The position numbers were made by a program, and so were the translations under genes. A DNA stretch of 9,763 nt from assembly GCA_016780605.1 (NCBI GenBank), contig JADHLS010000131.1, positions 1 through 9,763 on the forward strand. Direction: 5' to 3'. The stretch is from Reyranella sp. GTDB taxonomy: Bacteria > Pseudomonadota > Alphaproteobacteria > Reyranellales > Reyranellaceae. Positions 1 through 5,964 of this stretch are shown piece after piece (position 1 is the stretch's first letter; every line of letters starts with the position of its first letter). The notes below the pieces were generated by a model, which had not been told where the DNA came from, ran no database searches, and saw only the letters and a list, made by a program, of their open reading frames with translations.

Positions 1-724
1 CATCCGCAAACTCTCCGTCGAGACGCCCGCCGTGCTGATCGTCTTCGACCTTCTGCGTGCCCCCCATGCAGAGCTTGCGGATCGGCCGCTGTCGGAGCGG
101 CGGGCCGCCTTGGAGAAGCTGTTTGCCCGCCTCGGTGGCGCGATCCCTCTGCGATTGTCGCCCGCCACCACCCGGCGTGCCGAAGCGTCACGCTGGCTGG
201 CGCGGGCCGGTGGCGGCGCGCTCGATGGCGTCGTCGCCAAGCGCCTCGACGAGCCGTATCGCGCCGGCGAGCGCGCCATGCTCAAGATCAAATGCCTGCG
301 CACGGCGGACTGCGTTGTTGGCGGCTTTCGCTACGGCACAGGCACGCGGCAAGTAGGCTCGCTGCTGCTCGGCCTCTACAATGAGCAAGGTCAGCTCGAC
401 CATGTCGGATTCACCTCGGCCATATCCGACTCCGAGCGGCCGGCGCTGACACGCAAGCTCCAGAAGCTGCGCGGCGGGCCCGGGTTTACCGGGGATGCGC
501 CAGGCGGACCGAGCCGCTGGTCGACCGAACGCAGCGGCCAATGGGAGCCGTTGCGGCCGCGCCTGGCGGCGGAGGTGCAGTACGACCACGTGACGGGCGA
601 TCGCTTCCGGCACGGCACGCGCTTCGTGCGATGGCGGCCCGACAAGCTGCCGCGGCAATGCACCAGAGAACAGCTGCAGGCCGAGGCACGGCCCTCGCGG
701 CTCGTCCGTGAGCTGCGCTTATAG
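1..724 (+). CDS. ATP-dependent DNA ligase, C-terminal part (LigC/LigD type), 5' end outside window
   Basis: An open frame runs in from the left edge (first full codon at position 2) and ends at TAG 722-724, so about 240 C-terminal residues are visible and the start is missing. The visible part holds the end of the nucleotidyltransferase domain and the OB-fold of an ATP-dependent ligase. A motif III-like LIVFDLL lies at 35-55, motif IV as DGVVAKR at 224-244 (Asp where many family members have Glu), and motif V as MLKIK at 278-292, followed by RTADCVVGGFRYG. The tail rich in Arg/Trp/Lys (FRHGTRFVRWRPDK) fits the end of the OB domain. The enzyme seals nicks through an enzyme-AMP and then DNA-AMP intermediate. 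The catalytic lysine of motif I lies outside the window. LigC- and LigD-type proteins are typical of bacterial end-joining repair. Whether this is a stand-alone LigC or part of a multidomain LigD cannot be decided here. Its stop overlaps the convergent permease gene. Confidence 0.9.
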   Translation, partial: IRKLSVETPAVLIVFDLLRAPHAELADRPLSERRAALEKLFARLGGAIPLRLSPATTRRAEASRWLARAGGGALDGVVAKRLDEPYRAGERAMLKIKCLRTADCVVGGFRYGTGTRQVGSLLLGLYNEQGQLDHVGFTSAISDSERPALTRKLQKLRGGPGFTGDAPGGPSRWSTERSGQWEPLRPRLAAEVQYDHVTGDRFRHGTRFVRWRPDKLPRQCTREQLQAEARPSRLVRELRL

Positions 725-1909
725 GAACTGCCGCAGTGTCGCCAGCACAACCAGCGCACCCACCGCCATCACCAGGCTGCCCAGCGAGATGATGTAGAGC
801 GCGCGGACCGGCGACAGGCGGGCCATGGAAGCGGCGATCCAGAAAAAGGGATCGTTGACGTGGCAGATCGCCATCGAGCCCGCGCCGACGGCGGCGGCGG
901 CGAGTGCGCGGCCCATGGCGCTGTCCAGGCCCAGTGCCGGCAGCATCGGCTCGATCATGCCCGAGGCCGTGAGGACGGCGGTGAGGGAGTTGCCCTGCAT
1001 GGTCTTGACGATGGCCGCGGCGATGAACGGCGTCAGGATGCCGTAGCGTGGATGGAGCGCCTGCTCGGCCAGCAGCTCGGAAATGCCGCTCTCGTTCAGC
1101 ACATGCGAAAGCCCGCCGGATGCGCCGACGGCGAGCAACAAAGGCGCCCAGGAGCGGCCGGCCAGCAGGGACGGCTGCCAGCGGCCGGCGAACAGCACGC
1201 CGAGTGTGATCGCGATGACCGTCAAGGTCGCCGGAGCGGACATGCCGAGATAGAAGTCGCGCAACTGGCCGAGGCCGAACGGCGCACCAGGTATCTGAGC
1301 CACCGACTGGGCGATCAGCAGGGCCAGGGGGATGGCGACCGCAAGCCAGGCCCAGCGCAGGTGTCCCGCGGTCTGGTCGGTCGGGACCTGGCGCGAGACG
1401 TGCCACCATCCCAGCGCGGCGGCGATGAGGGCCAGAGGCACGCCGACGATGGCCACGCTGCGCGGCGCGATCTTCAGTACCGATGCGGTCGTGACGGCGA
1501 GCGGCGAGGGCGCGACCAGGGCGGCGACGGCAAGCAGGGTGAGTGCCAGCCCGAGCGCGCGGCGCGGCGCGTCCTGGCCGGCGGGTTGCAGCAGCGCCAG
1601 CGCGCCTGCCGGCGAGCCGCCCAGGCCGGCCAGCACCCCGGCGGCGGCGGCGGTGCCGGTGCCGAGCGGCTGGTGCAGCGCCAGGGCGGAGACCAGCGAA
1701 CCGGCGATGACCAGCAGGCCGGCCTGTTCGACGGCCGCCGCGAAGCCCTGGCCGAAGGCCGTGGTGACGGCATAAATCGCCATGTCGGACGCGATCGCAT
1801 AGATGGCGACGGTGGCGAGGATGGCGAGGAAGACGGGGAGGCGCAGGCGCTCGATGAACAGCACGATCGCCACGACGGCGAGCGGCACGAGCAGTGAAGC
1901 GAGAAGCAT
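719..1909 (-). CDS. GntP-family permease (gluconate/organic acid:H+ symporter)
   Basis: This 396-residue protein is strongly hydrophobic along its whole length, with roughly ten to twelve membrane segments. The N-terminus (about residues 1-40) is almost continuous membrane helix. The family signature is in the second half: KTMQGNSLTAVLTASGMIEP at about 302-321 matches the GntP block that includes GSATVAMLTAAGI in enteric GntT, and HVNDPFFW at about 350-357 matches HVNDSGFW. GntP proteins are inner-membrane proton symporters for gluconate or related acids such as glycerate or hydroxybutyrate. The exact substrate is not readable. At 396 residues it is somewhat shorter than the usual 430-450. 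The ATG at 1909 starts directly with membrane helix; no good Shine-Dalgarno sequence is visible. The gene diverges from the GH5 gene across 48 bases and converges on the ligase, sharing six bases (719-724). Family assignment is firm, substrate is not. Confidence 0.88.
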   Translation of the reverse strand: MLLASLLVPLAVVAIVLFIERLRLPVFLAILATVAIYAIASDMAIYAVTTAFGQGFAAAVEQAGLLVIAGSLVSALALHQPLGTGTAAAAGVLAGLGGSPAGALALLQPAGQDAPRRALGLALTLLAVAALVAPSPLAVTTASVLKIAPRSVAIVGVPLALIAAALGWWHVSRQVPTDQTAGHLRWAWLAVAIPLALLIAQSVAQIPGAPFGLGQLRDFYLGMSAPATLTVIAITLGVLFAGRWQPSLLAGRSWAPLLLAVGASGGLSHVLNESGISELLAEQALHPRYGILTPFIAAAIVKTMQGNSLTAVLTASGMIEPMLPALGLDSAMGRALAAAAVGAGSMAICHVNDPFFWIAASMARLSPVRALYIISLGSLVMAVGALVVLATLRQFL

Positions 1910-1957
1910 GTCGGGAAGACATTAGCGGCAGCTTGCCGGTGAGGCTATAGTCGGACG
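1910..1957. promoter_or_regulatory. Divergent promoter region between GntP permease and GH5 genes
   Basis: These 48 bases are the only space for promoters of both divergent genes. A palindromic CTATAG at 1945-1950 gives TATAGT (1946-1951, five of six matches to a sigma70 -10 box) on the + strand and TATAGC on the - strand. On the minus strand an AGGACA lies 16 bases upstream of TATAGC as a possible -35 box. On the plus strand no convincing -35 is visible. If the + strand TATAGT is used, transcription would begin close to the GTG start at 1958. This rests on weak short motifs only. Confidence 0.3.
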
Positions 1958-3145
1958 GTGCGCCTTGTCCTTGCCTTGTTGCTTGCTCTCGGCTCCGCGA
2001 CCTCCCTACGCGCCGAGCCCGTCATGCGGGTCGAGGGCAAGGAATTCATCGCGCCCGACGGCAGCAAGTTTCAGATCAAGGGCATCAACGTCAGCAACTG
2101 GCTGATGCCCGAAGGCTACATGTTCAAGTTCAAGGTGTCGGATTCGCCGCGGCAGATCTTCGCGGCCTTCGACCGTCTGCTCGGCCCCGAGCGTGCCCGC
2201 CAGTTCTGGCGGGACTTCCGCGAGAACTACATCGGGCGCGACGACATCCGCTTCATCAAGTCGGTCGGCTTCAACACCGTGCGTATCCCGCTGTTGTGGC
2301 GCCTGTTCATGGACGAGCAGGGTGAGATTACGGGCGACAGCTGGCAGGTGCTCGACCGAGCGCTCGGCTGGATGCGCGAGGAAGGTCTCTACGCCATCAT
2401 CGACCTGCACGCCGCGCCCGGCGGCCAGACCGGCGTCAACCACGACGACGGGCCGGGCTATCCCCGGATGTTCTACGTGCCACAGGACCGCCGGCTCACC
2501 ATCAAGCTGTGGCAGGCGATCGCCCAGCGCTACGCCGGAAACCCGGTCATCCTGGGTTACGACATCCTGAACGAACCGATCGCGCCCTACCACGACATGG
2601 CGACGCTCAATCCGCGACTGGCGCCGTTCTACAAGGAGGTGACGGCGGCGATCCGCGAGATCGATCCGCACCGCATCATCATTCTGGGCGGTGGTCAGTG
2701 GAACCAGAGATTCTCGATGCTGGGCGAGCCTTTCACCGACAATCTCGCCTACACCTATCACGCGTTCTGGGCGAGCACGAAGCGGGACACGATCCAACGT
2801 CATCTCAACTTCTCGAACCGCTATAACGTGCCGATCTTCCTGAGCGAGAGCGGCGAGTTCACCGACGAGTGGAACGCCGCCTTTCGCAAGCTGCACGAGA
2901 CGCACGGCCTGGGCTGGATGTTCTGGGCCTACAAGAACCTCGACACGTCCTCGACCGTGGTCTCGATCCCGCGGCCCGACAATTGGGACGAGATCGTCGC
3001 CTTCGTCGACGGCAAGCAGGAGGACAAGCCGGATGCGGCGGTGATCGACCGCGCCATGGCACAGTTTCTCGACGGCATCCGTTTCAAGAACGCCATGGTC
3101 CGCAGCAGCTATCTGGAGTCGCTGGGCCTCGAAGGGGCTCCTTGA
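1958..3145 (+). CDS. Secreted glycoside hydrolase family 5 (cellulase/exo-glucanase-like)
   Basis: This 395-residue protein begins at GTG 1958, the only usable start after an in-frame TGA at 1940-1942. Residues 1-19 form a signal peptide (MRLVLALLLALGSATSLRA, cleavage expected before Glu20), so it should act in the periplasm or outside the cell. The rest is a (beta/alpha)8 GH5 domain: NTVRIPLLW near residue 106 with the conserved Arg109, IDLHAAPGGQTG near 148 with His151, ILNEP with acid/base Glu206, YTYHAFW with His268, and FLSESGE with probable nucleophile Glu297. GWMFWAYK near 319 supplies the substrate-stacking Trp. The DLHAAPGGQ stretch resembles exo-beta-1,3-glucanase branches of GH5 more than classic endocellulases, but the polymer cannot be named with certainty. 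No carbohydrate-binding module is present. It diverges from the GntP permease gene and is followed by a hairpin repeat doublet. The - strand across this gene is also open for a long way, but only as a composition artefact. Confidence 0.92.
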   Translation: MRLVLALLLALGSATSLRAEPVMRVEGKEFIAPDGSKFQIKGINVSNWLMPEGYMFKFKVSDSPRQIFAAFDRLLGPERARQFWRDFRENYIGRDDIRFIKSVGFNTVRIPLLWRLFMDEQGEITGDSWQVLDRALGWMREEGLYAIIDLHAAPGGQTGVNHDDGPGYPRMFYVPQDRRLTIKLWQAIAQRYAGNPVILGYDILNEPIAPYHDMATLNPRLAPFYKEVTAAIREIDPHRIIILGGGQWNQRFSMLGEPFTDNLAYTYHAFWASTKRDTIQRHLNFSNRYNVPIFLSESGEFTDEWNAAFRKLHETHGLGWMFWAYKNLDTSSTVVSIPRPDNWDEIVAFVDGKQEDKPDAAVIDRAMAQFLDGIRFKNAMVRSSYLESLGLEGAP

Positions 3146-3152
3146 TCTTTGC

Positions 3153-3229
3153 CGGGAGCGCGCCACTCCAGTGGCGCGTCTTTCGCTGTTTCAACACCGC
3201 TTGAGCGGCACTGGGGTGCCGCGCTCCCG
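3153..3229. repeat. Inverted doublet of a 25-base hairpin repeat (REP/BIME-like), possible bidirectional terminator
   Basis: The left copy is 3153-3177 on the + strand and the right copy is 3229-3205 on the - strand; 22 of 25 positions are identical. Each copy starts with CGGGAGCGCG and then folds into its own hairpin. On the left, 3160-3167 pairs with 3170-3177 (eight pairs, loop CC), extended by C3159-G3178. On the right, 3205-3211 pairs with 3216-3222 (seven pairs plus a possible G-T wobble). Two of the three differences, at 3163 and 3174, are partners in the same stem pair: C-G on the left becomes G-C on the right, so the fold is kept. The outer arms 3153-3162 and 3220-3229 are also perfectly complementary over ten bases, so the whole unit can fold as one large cruciform-like stem. 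It fills the gap between two convergent genes (GH5 and the metallo-hydrolase). The left hairpin is followed by TCTTTCGCTGTTTC, so transcription termination is plausible. Confidence 0.7.
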
Positions 3230-3238
3230 ACAAAGAAG

Positions 3239-3955
3239 TCAGCTCGCGAGCCGCTTTGCGTGATAATCCGCCAGCGCGGTCAGCGCGGCTTCACCGTCGC
3301 CTTTGAATGCCGGGCCGTGCATCAGGGCGATGGTGCCGGGCTTCAATCCCGCCAGCCGACGCAGGGTCGGCGCAGCTTGCGGCGTGGCCGGCATGAAGGG
3401 GACGGCCTTCTCGGTGGCAATGGCCGGCTCGACGATGTCGCCGCTTGTCGTCGACGGACAGGCGCCGAACTGGGTGAAGATATCGCTGGAGAACAGCGTG
3501 GCCGTCGTCTCCTCGTAGATCACGCCGGCATCCCAGTTGTGCGGGACGTGCGGCGTGTCGAGCCAGCGCACTCTTTTGCCGCCGAGATCCAGCACCTCGT
3601 CGTTCTTGAGCACGCGCGGCGCCCGGTCGGCCATGTCGGTCAGCCAGATGTTGCAGCCGACCTGGCCGTGCGCCGGCGTGGCGTTGGGCGCCGCGGCGAG
3701 CCACTGGTTCAGCGCACCGCTCTCGTCGGCCTCGACGTGGCTGCAGATCGTCCAGCGTAGCCTGTCCAGCGGGATGACGCGCTTCACGGCATCGGACACC
3801 AGAGGGAACAGCGAGCGCTGACCGTAGTGGAAGAGCAACGGCTGCTCGGCATCGATCAGGAACTGGTTGAAGGTGAAGCCGGTCGGCCCGACCTGGGGGA
3901 CGAAGGTCGACAGGCGGTAGATCTTGTCGGCGATCTCTGAGACTTCGGTCTTCAT
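3239..3955 (-). CDS. Metallo-beta-lactamase-fold protein with flavodiiron-type (ODP) metal site
   Basis: This 238-residue protein has no signal peptide and so is probably cytoplasmic. Its metal ligands follow the flavodiiron pattern rather than the zinc hydrolase HxHxDH pattern: His73-x-Glu75-x-Asp77 in SHVEADES, His139 in TPHVPHNWDAG, Asp158 in LFSSDIF and His213 in LMHGP. The spacing of about 62, 19 and 55 residues is close to that of flavodiiron proteins (roughly 63, 19 and 61). This suggests a di-iron centre able to bind oxygen or nitric oxide. The C-terminal flavodoxin domain of true flavodiiron proteins is absent, so a separate electron donor, a sensing role or a hydrolase role are all open. 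The start ATG 3955 has a clear GGGAG six bases upstream. It is the last gene of a minus-strand operon, 19 bases after the alpha/beta hydrolase. Fold and ligand set are clear; the reaction is unknown. Confidence 0.88.
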   Translation of the reverse strand: MKTEVSEIADKIYRLSTFVPQVGPTGFTFNQFLIDAEQPLLFHYGQRSLFPLVSDAVKRVIPLDRLRWTICSHVEADESGALNQWLAAAPNATPAHGQVGCNIWLTDMADRAPRVLKNDEVLDLGGKRVRWLDTPHVPHNWDAGVIYEETTATLFSSDIFTQFGACPSTTSGDIVEPAIATEKAVPFMPATPQAAPTLRRLAGLKPGTIALMHGPAFKGDGEAALTALADYHAKRLAS

Positions 3956-3961
3956 GGCGCG

Positions 3962-3966
3962 CTCCC
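3962..3966 (-). promoter_or_regulatory. Ribosome binding site of the metallo-hydrolase gene
   Basis: Reading the minus strand, GGGAG is followed by six bases and then ATG at 3955, which fixes that start. The site lies in the 19-base gap after the alpha/beta hydrolase stop. The stretch GGGAGCGCGCCA (3966 to 3955) is identical over 12 bases to the start of the left repeat copy at 3154-3165. Confidence 0.6.
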
Positions 3967-3974
3967 AGCAAAGA

Positions 3975-4862
3975 CTATTTGAGAACGTCGATCACCTTCT
4001 TATTGAACGCCTCGGCCGCCTCATAGGCAACCCAGTGTCCGGCGCCTTCGATGACGTGCATCTGGAAGTCCGGCTGCAGGGCGCGGAAGAGATCGATGCG
4101 TTCCTGGATGTGCGGATAGGTGGTCGAATCGAACTCGCCCCAGATGCCGGTCAGCGGCACCTTCACCCGCGGCAGCACTTCGCTGAGCTTGTAGGCCAGG
4201 CCCATGTCGCGGCTGCGCGTCTTGGCGCGCGTGGTGTTCATGATCTGCATGTGGATCGCCACGCCGTCGACGTTGCGCGGATCGTGCAGCATCAGGATCT
4301 CGAGATTGCGCCGCGCCTCCGCCGCCAGCGTCTCGGCCGGCATCTCGGCCAGCAACTTGCGGAGCTTGGGGCCGGGCTTGCGCGTGGCCCGGAGGCCGCC
4401 GGCGCCGACCATGACGATGCGGCGGATGCGCTCGGCGAACAGGGTGGCGATGTGGCCCGCCACCATGCCGCCGAACGAGAAGCCGGTGATGGCGAAGTTC
4501 TGATCGCGCGGCAGCAGCTCCTTCATCGCGGCTTCCACGCAATGCGTCACCGACCACACGTCGCGTACGTCGTCAGGAGGATCGCTGTCGCCCAGCCCCG
4601 GCAGGTCGGCGGCATAGATCGTGAAGTGCTGCGACAGCGGCTGAACGTTCCTGATCCAGTGGATCCACGAGCCTGAGCCGCCATGGAACAGCAGCAGGAT
4701 CGGCTTGCCGGAGCCTTCGCTCCAGCTGTGCCACATCATCTTGCCGCCATTGCCCATCGGGACCAGGACCTTGCGCGAGGCCGTGGCCTCGACGGCGGCG
4801 ATGTACTCGGCGGCGGTGCGGCCGTCCGCCATGCGCGGCACGGCCGAATAGTCGAGGTTCAT
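3975..4862 (-). CDS. Alpha/beta-fold hydrolase
   Basis: This 295-residue cytoplasmic alpha/beta hydrolase has a complete catalytic apparatus. The oxyanion-hole motif HGGSGSW is near residue 60, the nucleophile elbow GFSFGG has Ser129, the acid is probably Asp245 in IWGEFD, and the catalytic histidine is His276 in EGAGHWVAYE. DLPGLGDSD near residue 86 is the usual strand-4 motif. The family covers esterases, lactonases, C-C bond hydrolases and epoxide or haloalkane hydrolases. Ser as nucleophile excludes haloalkane dehalogenase and epoxide hydrolase, leaving ester, thioester, lactone or C-C hydrolysis. The start is ATG 4862, whose ATGA overlaps the TGA stop of the upstream beta-lactamase-family gene, a strong sign of translational coupling. 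The frame stays open further upstream to 5516, but that part has no hydrolase-like sequence and lies inside the neighbouring gene. The metallo-hydrolase gene follows 19 bases later. The substrate is unknown. Confidence 0.92.
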   Translation of the reverse strand: MNLDYSAVPRMADGRTAAEYIAAVEATASRKVLVPMGNGGKMMWHSWSEGSGKPILLLFHGGSGSWIHWIRNVQPLSQHFTIYAADLPGLGDSDPPDDVRDVWSVTHCVEAAMKELLPRDQNFAITGFSFGGMVAGHIATLFAERIRRIVMVGAGGLRATRKPGPKLRKLLAEMPAETLAAEARRNLEILMLHDPRNVDGVAIHMQIMNTTRAKTRSRDMGLAYKLSEVLPRVKVPLTGIWGEFDSTTYPHIQERIDLFRALQPDFQMHVIEGAGHWVAYEAAEAFNKKVIDVLK

Positions 4863-5929
4863 TTGCCGATCGCCCCCAGCAGGCGCTCGACGAAGCCCGA
4901 CGCCTGCTTGCGGTCGATCCAGCGCAGCACTGTCACGAGATCGTGGTCGGGATCGACCCAGACGATATGGCTGCCCCAGCCCAGCGCGAAGTAGCTGCGT
5001 TCGGACGCCGCCGCGAACTGACGCCGATTGGTGTTGAGCCACCACATCAGCCCGTAGAACGGCGCGACCGGACAGGGCTTTACCAGCTCCTCGGTCCAGC
5101 CCTTGGGCAGGATCTGCTGGCCTTGCCACGCGCCGCCCTGCGCCACCAGGAGGCCCATCAACGCCAAGTCGCGCGCCGAGATCACGATGCCGCCGCCCCA
5201 GTGGCCGCCGCCCGGAACCGATACCATCGATTTGCCATCGATCGTCACGGTCGAGGTGCGATAGCCGTCCCACCGCCAGTCCTGCGAGGAGCCGATCGGA
5301 TCCATGATGCGGCGCTTCAGCACCGACGGCAGCGGCTCCTTGAAGAGTTGCAGCAGCGACAGCGACAGCCGGTTCACGCGCACGTCGTTGTATTCGTAGA
5401 AGGTGCCGGGTTTTTTCAATTGCCGCCGCGTGCCCTTGGGCGCCTCGGCGACGGCGAGCCCGACCACGCGATTGTGGTCGATGCGGTCTTCCTTGCCGAA
5501 CAGCGTGCCCTGCCATTCGCTGGTCTGGGTCAGCAGATGCCGCCAGGTGATGTCGCGGTTCTGCTCGCTCTTGAAGCCGTCATCGAGGGCGGAGTCGCCC
5601 GCCTTGTCGTCGAGGCTCTTGATCAGTCCGTCGCCCACGGCCAGTCCCGCCAGCAGCGACAGGAAGCTCTTGGCGACGCTGAAGGTCATGTCGGCGCGCG
5701 CGACGTCGCCCCATTCGGCCAGAATTTTGCCGCCGCGATAGATAACGCCCGAATGGGCGCCTCGCGGGCTGACCGGTCCCAGCACTTCGTTATCGGGCGG
5801 CTTCTCGCCGGAATCGTAAGTCATCACGAACTGCCCGTCGGGCATTTTCATGCTGGCGGGCCACTTGGACTCGGCGGCCTTCGCGTAGGCGATCGCCTCT
5901 TTCAATTCATTCATGCCCGCAATCAACAT
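4859..5929 (-). CDS. Serine hydrolase of the beta-lactamase / class C esterase family
   Basis: This protein of 356 residues belongs to the penicillin-binding-protein-like serine hydrolases (Pfam Beta-lactamase, class C/EstB/6-aminohexanoate-dimer-hydrolase group). The active-site SxxK is SVAK at Ser84-Lys87 in MTFSVAKSF, followed by a LLAGLAVGDGLI helix typical of this group. The second motif is probably the Tyr of FYEYND (Tyr178 or Tyr180). GWGSH near residue 317 takes the place of the KTG/HxG box. TWRHLLTQTSEWQG near 128 and GGGHWGGGIVISARDLALMG near 240 are further family blocks. There is no signal peptide, so an antibiotic-resistance role is unlikely and a cytoplasmic esterase, amidase or peptidase role is favoured. 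The start is ATG 5929 (weak GCAGG upstream) or ATG 5914, five codons in; neither has a strong Shine-Dalgarno. It is the first gene of the minus-strand operon and diverges from pyrC across only 35 bases. Confidence 0.9.
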   Translation of the reverse strand: MLIAGMNELKEAIAYAKAAESKWPASMKMPDGQFVMTYDSGEKPPDNEVLGPVSPRGAHSGVIYRGGKILAEWGDVARADMTFSVAKSFLSLLAGLAVGDGLIKSLDDKAGDSALDDGFKSEQNRDITWRHLLTQTSEWQGTLFGKEDRIDHNRVVGLAVAEAPKGTRRQLKKPGTFYEYNDVRVNRLSLSLLQLFKEPLPSVLKRRIMDPIGSSQDWRWDGYRTSTVTIDGKSMVSVPGGGHWGGGIVISARDLALMGLLVAQGGAWQGQQILPKGWTEELVKPCPVAPFYGLMWWLNTNRRQFAAASERSYFALGWGSHIVWVDPDHDLVTVLRWIDRKQASGFVERLLGAIGK

Positions 5930-5964
5930 TGGAGCCTGCCCGGGAGCAAGCGTAGAAAACGCAA
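5930..5964. promoter_or_regulatory. Short divergent intergenic region upstream of pyrC and the hydrolase operon
   Basis: Thirty-five bases separate the two divergent starts and no clear -10/-35 pair is visible on either strand. An 11-base direct repeat, GAGCCTGCCCG, occurs at 5932-5942 and again at 5967-5977, with the second copy inside the first codons of pyrC. Promoters may lie within the coding sequences. An operator role for the repeat is only a possibility. Confidence 0.25.

Noticed and set aside
860..1897. Long + strand frame opposite the GntP permease (345 codons)
   Set aside because: It is low-complexity Gly/Arg/Gln/Asp sequence without a hydrophobic core or known motif. The - strand frame has clear GntP signatures.
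486..1922. 478-codon frame on the - strand overlapping the permease in another frame
   Set aside because: It is Arg/Pro/Ala-rich nonsense, contains out-of-frame copies of the permease, and runs across the end of the ligase gene.
2006..3166. Long open frame on the - strand opposite the GH5 gene (386 codons)
   Set aside because: It is the antisense frame of a GC-rich gene in which TTA/CTA/TCA codons are rare. Its translation is rich in Arg, Val and Asp with no recognisable motif, while the + strand has a complete signal peptide and GH5 catalytic blocks.
4863..5516. N-terminal extension of the alpha/beta hydrolase
   Set aside because: The frame is open, but the sequence is arginine-rich and unlike any hydrolase, lies within the beta-lactamase-family gene, and the ATGA overlap marks 4862 as the start.
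4859..5929. Antibiotic resistance beta-lactamase
   Set aside because: There is no signal peptide, and the motif set fits the esterase/amidase-like class C group in a metabolic operon rather than a periplasmic drug-inactivating enzyme.
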